A DNA stretch of 50,161 nucleotides from Gammaproteobacteria bacterium (GTDB taxonomy: Bacteria; Pseudomonadota; Gammaproteobacteria; Steroidobacterales; Foliamicaceae), in assembly GCA_009844425.1 (NCBI GenBank), contig VYBN01000039.1:1-50161 (forward strand), given 5' to 3'. The notes below the pieces were generated by a model. It was not told where the DNA came from, did no database searches, and saw only the letters and a program-made list of their open reading frames with translations. Positions 1-8,892 of the stretch are shown piece by piece (the stretch's first letter is position 1; each line of letters starts with the position of its first letter). Both the position numbers and the translations under genes were made by a program.

Positions 1-54
1 CGGCACCTCCGAGGAGCAAGTGAGGACAGGCGGCATGCCCGCAACAGTCTTTAT

Positions 55-3000
55 CTATTCGCCCCGCCGCCTGACGGCAAGCAGGAGGGCGGCTATCCGC
101 CGGGCGGTATTTGTGAAATAGCGGGCTTCGTCGGGGGTGAGGGGGCGGTTGAGGATGGATTGTTCGCGGTAGGAGAGCCACTTCTTGAGGACCTGGTAGC
201 CGCCGAGTTTGTAGTTCCAGACGGCGGTAGTGACGTTGCGCCAGAAGGCGCGGCCGTTGAGGTGGATGTCGTAGGTGGAGTCGCCGAGCGCATCCAGAGC
301 GTCGGCGAGCGCAGTGCGTTCTGCGGGGGTGTAATCGCGCTTGATGACTTTGCCGGGGCCGGGCATGACCGTGTTGTTGGATCCGAAGCGGCCCCAGCCG
401 GCGGACACCTTGTAATCGTCGGCCTTCATATTGCTGCCGTCGGTGGTGGCGGGCACGGCGACGGCGGCCAGCTCGGGGCGAAGCGTTCCTTGCGTGACTC
501 CGGGGACGGGCTTTTCGGGATCGAGCAGCCGGGCGACTTTTCGGCCCCGGGCAGCGGATTGAGCGAGGGCTTCCGCAGCGCTGGATGCGGAAGCGATGTC
601 CGCACGATCGGGAGCGGGCCAGCCGGGGAGGGGGATGCGGGGCCATTCCATGCATAGTGCTCCGGCGTTGGCTTCGCGGTAGGCAGGATCGTGCAGCACG
701 GCCAGCACGTGATGGAACAGATCCTCGACTGTGACACCTGTCGCCTCAATGTAATTCTCCGCAGCGGCAGACAAGTTGGCGCGCCTGTTCGGCACGCCAT
801 CCACCGCACGCATGCCGTCGTCATTGAGCCAACACGGGAAACAGGTTGCGCCTCGGTCCATTAAGTCGAGACAGCCTATCGCCGAAATTACCTGTGGGCG
901 TGACCAGCCCCTACGCGGCTTCTGCTGCGCGACCAGCCACAGATTTCCTTTGAACACATGTGGCTTGTAGTCGGAGCGATTCCTGTCGAGCAGTTGCGTG
1001 TCCCGTTCCCAGTACAGCCAGCGGTTGTCGAACGGTCGGTACGCGAAACGAACAATCCCGGACTCGATGCCCGGAATGCCGGTTGGACCAGCGGCCTCGG
1101 CGCCAGGTTCGCCGCCGCCGTCGGATTCGTCGGCATCAGCAGGACGTGCGGCACCGGCAGCCTCGGGGCCTTCGCTATCAGCGGGGCGTTTGGCGGCGCC
1201 AACTTCGGACATGTCCGGCGCTTTTGTGTCCATCCTGCTCCGCGCCAGCAGCCCTTCCCGGACTTTGGCGGTGTCAAAGCGCGCCGTGGTCTTCATTGCC
1301 GACGGATAGCGACGGCCGATTTCCTCGTGGCTCAACTGTTCGTTGAAGTAATCCGCGATGCGCGCCTCCAAACGATGCTGATCGATGTCCACCAGAAACG
1401 AATCGCGGCTCGTCTTTACGCCAGGAAACGATGCCGGGAACAGTTCGGGCAGCGTCGGCCAGTCAAACCACTTTTCGCTCACCGCCGTCGGCAGGAATGG
1501 CAGTCCGAGCGGCAGCACAGGATTGTTGTTCTCGTAGAGCGATTCTGGAGCTGTCTCTGCCGTTGCCGCGAGTTCCTCGCGCTTGCTCTGGCCCCAGAGA
1601 TGGCGGAATTCCACGCTGCTGGCCGCCCCGTGACTGGCCTTGCGAACAAGCGTCGCAATAGCCGTTCCCACCTGGATGCCAACCGGGTCGTTCTCCGTGG
1701 AGAAGATGCTGGGGTCTGGCGAGCCGTCCGGCGCCACCTTGCCGGTCTTGTACTTGTCGCCGTTCAGGCAGTCGATTCGTACGGCGTCGAACGCCTCCAG
1801 GTAGCGCTCGCGCATGCCGGTGAAGGAGAGGCCGTCCAGCCACGAGTAGTTGGAGATGAAGCAGACCACGCCCTGGCCGGTCTTCTCAGCGATACGCCGT
1901 TCGGCCATGCGGAAAAAGCGCACGTACAAGTCGTTCAGGCCATGGCCTTGTGGGCGGCGCACTTTCTTCGTCGTGCGATAGGCCGTCGATAGCTCCCGTT
2001 CTTCCTCCATGGCCACGCCCGCGAAGCCGTTGTAGGGCGGATTGCCCAGGATCACCAGGATCGGACGTTCGCGCTTTACTTTGTTGGCCTTGTCGCGCTC
2101 TTCCTTAAGTTCCGGGAAAGCCACGACCTGTTTTTCCTTGTCTGTGGGTTCCCAACCGGTGAGCGCGTTGGTCAGGTACACCCCGACGCGGTCCGAACCG
2201 TCGCCGGCCAGGGCGGCATCCAGATCCTGCATGGTGAGGCCCACTTGCAGATGCGCCACGACGAAGGGCGCCGGCATGATCTCGAAGCCGAATACGCGCT
2301 CGACTGCCGCCTTCTTCACCATGGAGCCGGCCAGTGCGCCGAGGCCGCGGCCTTGCAGATTGGCGGCGATGCGGCGCAGCACTTCCGCCAGATACGCGCC
2401 GGTACCACAGCAGGGGTCGAGGATGTACACGTTTTCCGCCGCGAGTCCGTCCGCGATACCGAGATCGTCCTTCAGCGCCCGATCAACACGCGCCACCATG
2501 TACTGCACTACTTCGCGGGGCGTGTACCAAACGCCCAGTTGCTTGCGAAGTTCGGGATCGAAGGCTTCAAGGAATGGCTCGTAGAAATACGGGACTGCTT
2601 CCCCTTCGTTGAAACGCTCGAAGAAAGCGAGCCGGTCCACCCGGTTGAGCGCATCGGCGGTCCAGTCCAGCACTTCAACCAGACCCAGCGGTTGCAAGCG
2701 GGCTGGGTTGGAGAGCTGGTGGAACAGGGCCTGCAGTACCGGTGCGCGCAGATGCCACACGGCGTCGCGCCAGCGGAACCGCTCGTTGCCCGGAGGTTTG
2801 GAGCGCGTCCATAGGACCCACGCGGAGAACACTCCGTAGAACAGCGTCTGAACCAGCGTGGAGTGGAAAAAATGGTCGCCGCGTTCGCCTTCAAAGCTCA
2901 CGCCCAGCGCTTCTTCCAGCGCCGAGCGGACATCCTTGAGAGCGGGTGCGTCACCCGCCTGCTCAACGCGCGCCAACCCGTCGCGGGCATAGGAGGCCAG

Positions 3001-3588
3001 CAGCCAGGCCAAATCCTTGGGTTCGGTCAGCGCGGCCTTGTGGGACAACCCTCGGCACAAGTACTCGCTCAATCCAGCCCCGACTCTGTTGGCGAAAGCG
3101 CGTGGCTTCTCCAGAGCATGATCGAGCTCCGCTTCGCTGTCGGCCAGCCGGAAAGTTTCAAGCGTGACTTCTTCTCCGGCTGGGCCCTGACCCACGAGCT
3201 CAAATTCCAGCAGGTTGGTCACCAGCACCAGGCGATACCGTTGCCAATAGCGGCTTACCTGATCGCGGACGGGCTGCGCTTTCGTGTCTTCATCCGGCGC
3301 CTTTACCTCAACCACGCCGCGTTCCGGGGTCTGCCCTTTGCGGGGCTGGCCTTTCTGTATCTGCTTTTCGGTGTAGAGATAAAGGTCGGGATGTCCCGCG
3401 CCCTGGTCCGCCGGCTCCACAAGGCAATACACCTTGGGTTTGAGTGTCGCGCCAATGGCGTTCAGGAGATTGGCAAGCGGCGCGTAGGTGGAGCGCTCAT
3501 CAGTAGCCGCGCCCGACTGTCGAATCCGGCGAAGATCAGCGAAAAATGCTTCGACCGCGGTCGTGAGTTTCTTCGTTTTTGCCGCCAT
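55..3588 (-). CDS. Type ISP-like N6-adenine DNA methyltransferase with N-terminal nuclease motif
   Basis: A 1177-residue protein. Residues 66-96 carry a PD-(D/E)xK-like nuclease signature (HPD at 66-68, EVK at 94-96). An adenine-methyltransferase core follows, with motif I DPCCGTGAY near 391-399 and motif IV NPPY at 516-519. The long C-terminal third resembles the target-recognition region of type ISP (LlaBIII-like) enzymes. Classical type ISP enzymes have a helicase/translocase between nuclease and methylase; I see no Walker A or DEAD-like motif here, so this is the helicase-less form. It could be a one-polypeptide restriction-modification enzyme or a solitary methylase; the sequence cannot decide. 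It is divergent from soxC across about 85 bp and has no specificity-subunit or other defence gene beside it. A disordered, acidic Ala/Pro/Gly-rich linker near residues 800-850 precedes the recognition domain. BREX PglX is an alternative, but no BREX partners are present. Confidence 0.85.
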   Translation of the reverse strand: MAAKTKKLTTAVEAFFADLRRIRQSGAATDERSTYAPLANLLNAIGATLKPKVYCLVEPADQGAGHPDLYLYTEKQIQKGQPRKGQTPERGVVEVKAPDEDTKAQPVRDQVSRYWQRYRLVLVTNLLEFELVGQGPAGEEVTLETFRLADSEAELDHALEKPRAFANRVGAGLSEYLCRGLSHKAALTEPKDLAWLLASYARDGLARVEQAGDAPALKDVRSALEEALGVSFEGERGDHFFHSTLVQTLFYGVFSAWVLWTRSKPPGNERFRWRDAVWHLRAPVLQALFHQLSNPARLQPLGLVEVLDWTADALNRVDRLAFFERFNEGEAVPYFYEPFLEAFDPELRKQLGVWYTPREVVQYMVARVDRALKDDLGIADGLAAENVYILDPCCGTGAYLAEVLRRIAANLQGRGLGALAGSMVKKAAVERVFGFEIMPAPFVVAHLQVGLTMQDLDAALAGDGSDRVGVYLTNALTGWEPTDKEKQVVAFPELKEERDKANKVKRERPILVILGNPPYNGFAGVAMEEERELSTAYRTTKKVRRPQGHGLNDLYVRFFRMAERRIAEKTGQGVVCFISNYSWLDGLSFTGMRERYLEAFDAVRIDCLNGDKYKTGKVAPDGSPDPSIFSTENDPVGIQVGTAIATLVRKASHGAASSVEFRHLWGQSKREELAATAETAPESLYENNNPVLPLGLPFLPTAVSEKWFDWPTLPELFPASFPGVKTSRDSFLVDIDQHRLEARIADYFNEQLSHEEIGRRYPSAMKTTARFDTAKVREGLLARSRMDTKAPDMSEVGAAKRPADSEGPEAAGAARPADADESDGGGEPGAEAAGPTGIPGIESGIVRFAYRPFDNRWLYWERDTQLLDRNRSDYKPHVFKGNLWLVAQQKPRRGWSRPQVISAIGCLDLMDRGATCFPCWLNDDGMRAVDGVPNRRANLSAAAENYIEATGVTVEDLFHHVLAVLHDPAYREANAGALCMEWPRIPLPGWPAPDRADIASASSAAEALAQSAARGRKVARLLDPEKPVPGVTQGTLRPELAAVAVPATTDGSNMKADDYKVSAGWGRFGSNNTVMPGPGKVIKRDYTPAERTALADALDALGDSTYDIHLNGRAFWRNVTTAVWNYKLGGYQVLKKWLSYREQSILNRPLTPDEARYFTNTARRIAALLLAVRRRGE

Positions 3589-3673
3589 CCCCCAACAAGC
3601 AATTGCGCAATGCCGTAGCTAAGCGGCGTATTCTAGGGTCTGTGTTGCTTCAGTTACTATCGGCCCAGCCAAA

Positions 3674-4948
3674 GTGATGCCCGTGTCGATACCAGACGAA
3701 CTCGAAGCCGTAGCCGGTAATGGCCTGCTGCACCGGCGCCTCTTTCTCAAGGGAGGCGCCGCGGTGCTGGGCGCGGGCTCGCTGGGGCTGATGACGGCGG
3801 CGCCGGCGAAGGAGCTGCCGCCCTGGATGCGGGCGCCGGGACGGCCGCTGAGCGGTTACGGCAGCCGCTCGCCGTATGAAAGTCACGTCCAGCGCCGGGT
3901 CCTGGCCGCCACCGGCGCCGACGGGGCGGGTGGTTCCTGGACGCCGCTGGAAGCGCTGGAGGGCATGATCACGCCGAATCCCCTGCACTTCGAGCGCCAC
4001 CACAGCGGCATACCGGACATCGACCCGGACCGCCATCGGCTGCTCATTCACGGGATGGTCGATCGCGCCCTGTTCTTCGACATGGACGCGCTATCGCGCT
4101 ACCCGATGGTGTCGCGCATACAGTTTATCGAGTGTTCGGGCAACAGCTACCTGGCGGGGCTTCCGCGCCGGCCCATCAACGACACCTGCGGTGTGCTGCA
4201 CGGCCTGGTGTCGTGCAGCGAGTGGACCGGCGTGCCATTGTCCATCCTGCTTGATGAAGCCGGCGTGGACCCGGACGCCGGCTGGATCATGGCCGAGGGC
4301 GCCGATGCCGCCGCGATGAACCGCAGCGTCCCGCTGGCCAAGGCCATGGACGATGCCCTGCTCGCGGTGTACCAGAACGGGGAGCGCCTGCGGCCGGAGC
4401 AGGGTTACCCCTTGCGGCTGTTCCTGCCGGGCTACGAGGGCAACATGAGCATCAAGTGGCTGCGCCGGATCAAGGTGACCGCCGCCCCGTCGATGACCCG
4501 CGAAGAGACCTCCAAGTACACCGACCTCCTGCCCGACGGGCGGTCGCTGATCTTTACCTACCCGATGGACGTCAAGTCCGTCATTACTTCGCCGTCGCCG
4601 GGACTGGTGCTGAAGGGCCCCGGGCTGTACCAGATCTCCGGCATGGCGTGGTCGGGGGCGGGTCGGATCGCCCGTGTCGAGGTCTCCGCGGATGGCGGCG
4701 CCACCTGGGGCGAGGCGGCCTTGTGCGAACCCGTGCTGGACAAGGCCGTGACGCGATTCCGCATGGCATGGCGCTGGAACGGGGCCGAAACCGCGATCCT
4801 GAGCCGCGCCGTGGACGAAACCGGTGCCGTGCAGCCCACTCGCGAAGCGATCATCGCGGCCAAGGGCAGAAAGTTCGCCTATCACTACAACGGCATTCAG
4901 GCGTGGGGGATCGACGGCGAAGGGCAGGTAAGCAATGTTTATGCGTAG
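3674..4948 (+). CDS. soxC: Sulfane/sulfite dehydrogenase SoxC (molybdenum cofactor subunit)
   Basis: This is the periplasmic molybdopterin subunit of the SoxCD sulfur dehydrogenase, which oxidises protein-bound sulfane sulfur in the Sox pathway. At 424 residues it is of normal family length. The N-terminus has a Tat-type signal (RRLFLKGG at 21-28, then a hydrophobic stretch ending near AAPA). The cofactor-ligating cysteine is in FIECSGNS (C154), the substrate-site region CSEWTGVPL follows, and a C-terminal Mo-co dimerisation domain contains VEVSADGG. The start is GTG at 3674 or the adjacent ATG at 3677. Its end overlaps the next gene by 14 bp, so the two are probably translationally coupled. 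No soxXYZAB lies in this window. SorA-type sulfite dehydrogenases are the alternative, but whole-length similarity favours SoxC. Confidence 0.93.
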   Translation: MMPVSIPDELEAVAGNGLLHRRLFLKGGAAVLGAGSLGLMTAAPAKELPPWMRAPGRPLSGYGSRSPYESHVQRRVLAATGADGAGGSWTPLEALEGMITPNPLHFERHHSGIPDIDPDRHRLLIHGMVDRALFFDMDALSRYPMVSRIQFIECSGNSYLAGLPRRPINDTCGVLHGLVSCSEWTGVPLSILLDEAGVDPDAGWIMAEGADAAAMNRSVPLAKAMDDALLAVYQNGERLRPEQGYPLRLFLPGYEGNMSIKWLRRIKVTAAPSMTREETSKYTDLLPDGRSLIFTYPMDVKSVITSPSPGLVLKGPGLYQISGMAWSGAGRIARVEVSADGGATWGEAALCEPVLDKAVTRFRMAWRWNGAETAILSRAVDETGAVQPTREAIIAAKGRKFAYHYNGIQAWGIDGEGQVSNVYA

Positions 4949-5465
4949 CCTGGCGGCGGTCGCCTTTGCCGCCTTTACTGCTGTGGTCCCCGCCCAGGAA
5001 GGGCCGGAACTGGGCGTCGAGGCCACACCGGAGGAAGTCGCCGAATGGGAGATCAGCGTCGAGCCGGACGGCGAGGGGCTGCCGCCCGGATCGGGCACGG
5101 CGATCGAGGGAGAACCCGTCTATACGCTGTACTGCTTCTCCTGCCACGGCCTCGAGGGACAGGGCCAGTTGAACGATGTGCTGGTGGGCGGGCACGGCAC
5201 GCTCGACGGCCCGGCGCCGCTGAAGACCGTGGGCAGCTTCTGGCCGTACGCGCCCATCGTGTTCGATTACATCCGCCGCACGATGCCGTACCAGCAGCCG
5301 CAGTCGCTCAGCGACGACCAGGTCTACGCGTTGACGGCGTACCTGCTGTACCTGAACGGAATCATCGGCGAGGACGAAGCGATGAACGCGCGGACGCTGC
5401 CCGAAGTGCGCATGCCCAACCGCGACAATTTCATCCTCGCCTACCTGCCGCCGGAGGACGATTAG
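4935..5465 (+). CDS. soxD: SoxD-like monohaem cytochrome c subunit
   Basis: A predicted periplasmic c-type cytochrome that would accept electrons from SoxC. A short signal peptide (cleavage near residue 20-21) is followed by about 40 acidic residues and then one haem site, CFSCH (C67, C70, H71). The probable axial methionine is M117 in RRTMPYQ. At 176 residues with one haem it is about half the size of the classical dihaem SoxD of Paracoccus. It starts inside the 3' end of soxC (ATG 4935, second in-frame ATG 4941). Its TAG stop shares four bases with the stop of the convergent TRAP permease gene, leaving no room for a terminator. The name SoxD rests mainly on context; a SorB-like electron acceptor is possible. 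Confidence 0.82.
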   Translation: MFMRSLAAVAFAAFTAVVPAQEGPELGVEATPEEVAEWEISVEPDGEGLPPGSGTAIEGEPVYTLYCFSCHGLEGQGQLNDVLVGGHGTLDGPAPLKTVGSFWPYAPIVFDYIRRTMPYQQPQSLSDDQVYALTAYLLYLNGIIGEDEAMNARTLPEVRMPNRDNFILAYLPPEDD

Positions 5466-6841
5466 CCGCCGTAGAGCGCCCCGGGCAGCCAGGTCGCGAT
5501 TTCCGGCCACAGCGCGAGCAGCGCCAGCGCCGCGAGCTGGATCGCGATAAAGGGCGCAACGCCCCGGTAAATGGCCGTGGTGGGCACTTCAGGCGGCGCC
5601 ACGCCACGCAGGTAGAACAGCGCAAAGCCGAACGGCGGCGTCAGGAACGACGTCTGCAGGTTGATCGCGATCATCACGCCCAGCCAGACCGGGTCCAGGC
5701 CCATCGACAGCAACACGGGTCCCACGATCGGCACCACCACGAAGGTGATCTCGATGAAGTCCAGCACGAAACCCAGCAGAAACATCACCAGCATGACCAG
5801 CAGCACCGCCCCGAAAACGCCGCCGGGAAGCGACATCAGGAACTCGCGCACCACGTCGTCGCCGCCGTAGCCGCGGAATACGAGCGAGAAAACGGATGCG
5901 CCCACGAGGATCAGAAATACCATGCTACTGACGCGGGCGGTGGCGCGGCCGATATCGCGGATGCGGGACAGGCTCAGTTTGCCGCGAAGGGCGGCCAGCA
6001 GCATCGCGCCCACCGCGCCCACCCCCGCCGCCTCCGTGGGCGTGGCGACGCCGAAGATGATGGAACCGAGCACGGCGGCGATCAGCACCAGCGGGGGCGC
6101 AAAGGCCCCGACGAACCGCGCCACGCTTACGGTCCCGGCAGCGGAGTCGGCGCCCCGGCGCGCGGGAACGGAAGCCGGGCGAAGAAGGGCAACGGTCAGC
6201 ATCCAGGCCGCGTAGAGCGCCACCAGCATCAGGCCCGGCACCAATGCGCCCATGAACAGGTCGCCGACCGAAACCGTCCGCGGAGCGAAGACGCCCTGGG
6301 CCAGTTGCGCCTCCTGGTAGGCGGAAGAAAGCACGTCGCCCAGAAGCACCAGCACGATGGACGGAGGAATGATCTGTCCCAGCGTCCCCGAGGCGCTGAT
6401 GACGCCTGTGGCCACGGCCGGGTCGTAGCCCCGCTTCAGCATGGTGGGCAGGGCCAGCAGGCCCATCGTGATGACGGTGGCGCCCACGATGCCCGTGCTG
6501 GCCGCCAGCAGCATCCCAACGATGATGACGGCGATCCCGAGCCCGCCGCGAAGACCGCCGAACATCCGGCTCAGGGCGTCCAGCAAGTCTTCGGCGATCC
6601 GCGCCCGCTCAAGGGTTATGCCCATGAACACGAACAGCGGCACCGCCACCAGCGTTTCGTTGCTCATGATCCCGAACAGGCGGTTCGGCATGGTGCCGAG
6701 AAACGAAATATCGAAGACGCCGGCCATTGCGCCCCCGAGCGCGAACAGCAACGCCGTGCCGCCAAGCGTGAAGGCCACCGGAAAGCCCGCCAGCAGCACC
6801 AGCACGACACAGACGAACAGTGCGAATGCGGGCCAGTACAT
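5462..6841 (-). CDS. dctM: TRAP transporter large permease, DctM/FcbT3-like
   Basis: The 459-residue protein is almost entirely hydrophobic, with about a dozen predicted transmembrane segments. It contains the TRAP-M pattern of Gly/Pro-rich repeats (GTLGQIIPPSI, TPTEAAGVGAVGA, LQTSFLTPPFGFALFYLRG). TRAP large subunits move substrate across the inner membrane using a sodium gradient. It follows the small permease gene by 3 bp and ends the minus-strand uvrD-trkA-trkH-dctQ-dctM series. No substrate-binding DctP gene lies in the window, so the substrate is unknown. The FcbT3 branch includes transporters for aromatic acids and other carboxylates, but that is only a family hint. Confidence 0.92.
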   Translation of the reverse strand: MYWPAFALFVCVVLVLLAGFPVAFTLGGTALLFALGGAMAGVFDISFLGTMPNRLFGIMSNETLVAVPLFVFMGITLERARIAEDLLDALSRMFGGLRGGLGIAVIIVGMLLAASTGIVGATVITMGLLALPTMLKRGYDPAVATGVISASGTLGQIIPPSIVLVLLGDVLSSAYQEAQLAQGVFAPRTVSVGDLFMGALVPGLMLVALYAAWMLTVALLRPASVPARRGADSAAGTVSVARFVGAFAPPLVLIAAVLGSIIFGVATPTEAAGVGAVGAMLLAALRGKLSLSRIRDIGRATARVSSMVFLILVGASVFSLVFRGYGGDDVVREFLMSLPGGVFGAVLLVMLVMFLLGFVLDFIEITFVVVPIVGPVLLSMGLDPVWLGVMIAINLQTSFLTPPFGFALFYLRGVAPPEVPTTAIYRGVAPFIAIQLAALALLALWPEIATWLPGALYGG

Positions 6842-6844
6842 GGA

Positions 6845-7426
6845 CTACACGCCGCCGCCGGCAGTGCTTCCGGGCGCTTGACTGCCTGTTGCGGGATCGG
6901 AACCGTCCTCAAGCGGGATCCCAAGCAGCACCGCCGAACTGCGCAAGCAGATTACGAGCGACTGCAGGCCCACCAGGACGCCGGTGAGCGGCAGCAGTGT
7001 CTTGAGCAAAGAAGGGAACGGATAGATCAGCCCGCCCGCTTCACGGGAAGACTCGTGAATGCGCCAGGAGGTTTCCACATAGTCGAGGCTGCCCAGCACC
7101 AGGCCCGCAGTGAGCGGCAACAGGAACAACAGGCATCCGGACAGGTTCACCACGGCCTGGCGCTTCGGGCTCATCTCGCGGTAGAAGATGTCCACGCGCA
7201 CGTGCTCGTCGCGCGCCAGGGTGTATCCGGCGGCCAGCAGGAACACCGCGGCGTGCATCCAGGTGATCGTTTCCTGGAGCCAGATCCAGCCCAGGGACAG
7301 GCCGTAGCGCAACACCGCGACCAGGCATGTCACGATGGTCATCACGAACGTGAGCCAGGCAACCGCCTCGCCCGTGCGGATGATCGCGCGCTCGACCGCG
7401 CCGGCAAGCTTCAGCACGAAACTCAT
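6845..7426 (-). CDS. dctQ: TRAP transporter small permease, DctQ/FcbT2-like
   Basis: A membrane protein of about 193 residues with four predicted hydrophobic helices and the conserved WIWLQE motif after helix 2, followed by ARDEHVRVDIFYRE, both typical of TRAP small subunits. I chose the ATG at 7426 instead of an upstream in-frame start because it overlaps the trkH stop as ATGA (7423-7426), the classic translational-coupling arrangement, and begins MSFVLKL directly before the first helix. It would pair with the large permease 3 bp downstream. Coupling to a potassium transporter gene is unusual for TRAP systems. Confidence 0.9.
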   Translation of the reverse strand: MSFVLKLAGAVERAIIRTGEAVAWLTFVMTIVTCLVAVLRYGLSLGWIWLQETITWMHAAVFLLAAGYTLARDEHVRVDIFYREMSPKRQAVVNLSGCLLFLLPLTAGLVLGSLDYVETSWRIHESSREAGGLIYPFPSLLKTLLPLTGVLVGLQSLVICLRSSAVLLGIPLEDGSDPATGSQAPGSTAGGGV

Positions 7427-8874
7427 GGGCGCCAGAAGGTCGGTGATATGAGCACCAGGAAGGTGAAGATCTCCAGGCGGCCCAGCAGCATGGCTACGAT
7501 GCAGGCCCACTTGGCGGTCACGCCGATGCCGCCGTAACCGGTCGCGACCTCACCCAGACCGGGTCCCAGGTTATTGAGCGTGGCGGCCACGGCCGAGAAC
7601 GCCGTGAAGGAGTCGAGGCCGGCCGCCTGCAGGCTGATCAGAATCACGATAAACACGGCCACGTAGACCGCGAAATAGCCCCACACCGAATCGACCACGC
7701 GGGTGGATACCGGCGTGTCGCCGAGCGTCACCGGAATTTCTGCACTCGGATGCACGAGGCGGCGCACCTCGCGTATGCCCTGCTTGACCAGCAGCAGCAC
7801 CCGCACGCACTTCATGCCGCCGGCGGTGGAACCGGCGCATCCGCCCATGAAGGCGGCCAATATGAGCAGCATCGGGAGGATGCCCGGCCAGAGCGAGAAA
7901 TTGGAGATGGTGAAGCCGGTTGTCGTCATGATGGACACCGACTGGAACAGGCCGTCGATCAGCGCCATGGACGGATCTTCCTTCCAGCCGTAGAGCAGCA
8001 GGCCGCCCACGACCAGCGCGCAGAGCGCCAGCAGGACGACGGCATAGGCGCGGAATTCCGCGTCGCGGAAATATCCCGCGAGCGTGCGCCGGTTGAAGGC
8101 GATGAAATGCAGCGCGAAATTGATCCCGGCCAGGAACATGAACACGATCGCGATCAGGCGGATGCTCGTTTGCGGGAAATGGGCGAAGCTGGCGTCGTGG
8201 GTCGAAAAACCGCCGATCGCGACGGTGGAGAAGGCATGGCAGACGGCATCGAACCAGCCCATGCCTGCCAGCTTGTAGGCCGCTCCGCAGGCAATGGTCA
8301 GCGCCAGGTAGATGTACCAGAGCGCCTTGGCCGTCTCCTTGATGCGCGGCGTCAGGCGGGTGTCCTTCATCGGTCCCGGAGTTTCGGCGCGGTAGAGCTG
8401 CATGCCGCCCACGCCCAGCATGGGCAGTACGGCCACGGCCAGCACAACGATTCCCAGTCCGCCGAGCCACTGGAGCTGTTGCCGGTAGTACAGGATCGCC
8501 TTCGGCGCTTCGTCAAGCCCGGTAAGCACGGTGGCCCCGGTGGTCGTCAGCCCCGATATCGCCTCGAACATGGCGTCGGTGAAGGACAGCTCGGGCGCCT
8601 GGACAAAAAGCAGGGGCAGCGCGCCGAAGCTGCCGAGAACCAGCCAGAACGAAGCCACGATCAGGAACCCGTCGCGCAGCTTAAGTTCGCCCCGCGCCCG
8701 ACGCGCCGGCAGCCAGATCAGAAACCCGGCCGTGAGGGCGGCGGCGAAACTGAGCGTGAATACCGGCCAGGCGCCTTCGCCGTAATACAGGTCCACGGGC
8801 AGCGGCGTCAGCATCGTTACGCTGAACAGCATGAGCAAGCGGCCCAGCACGCTGCCGACTAGCGCTATCTGCAT
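7423..8874 (-). CDS. trkH: Trk potassium uptake channel subunit TrkH
   Basis: The 483-residue inner-membrane protein has the Trk/Ktr architecture of repeated membrane-pore-membrane units. Selectivity-filter regions are visible (SGLTTTGATV, FSTVAIGGFSTHD, MTTTGFTISN, AVAATLNNLGPGLGEV). It forms the translocating subunit for low-affinity K+ uptake driven by the proton motive force, with TrkA as its cytosolic regulator. trkA lies directly upstream (18-bp gap) and the TRAP small permease is coupled downstream by a 4-bp overlap. Length matches E. coli TrkH. Confidence 0.96.
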   Translation of the reverse strand: MQIALVGSVLGRLLMLFSVTMLTPLPVDLYYGEGAWPVFTLSFAAALTAGFLIWLPARRARGELKLRDGFLIVASFWLVLGSFGALPLLFVQAPELSFTDAMFEAISGLTTTGATVLTGLDEAPKAILYYRQQLQWLGGLGIVVLAVAVLPMLGVGGMQLYRAETPGPMKDTRLTPRIKETAKALWYIYLALTIACGAAYKLAGMGWFDAVCHAFSTVAIGGFSTHDASFAHFPQTSIRLIAIVFMFLAGINFALHFIAFNRRTLAGYFRDAEFRAYAVVLLALCALVVGGLLLYGWKEDPSMALIDGLFQSVSIMTTTGFTISNFSLWPGILPMLLILAAFMGGCAGSTAGGMKCVRVLLLVKQGIREVRRLVHPSAEIPVTLGDTPVSTRVVDSVWGYFAVYVAVFIVILISLQAAGLDSFTAFSAVAATLNNLGPGLGEVATGYGGIGVTAKWACIVAMLLGRLEIFTFLVLISPTFWRP

Positions 8875-8892
8875 GGCGTTATCACGCCCTGA

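Noticed and set aside
55..3588. BREX PglX assignment for the methyltransferase
   Set aside because: No BrxA, BrxB, BrxC or PglZ gene is present, and the N-terminal nuclease motif fits type ISP-like enzymes better.
5045..7537. An 830-codon plus-strand ORF across soxD, dctM and dctQ
   Set aside because: It is antisense to well-recognised genes, is rich in Arg/His/Gln as expected for a GC-rich shadow frame, and resembles no family.
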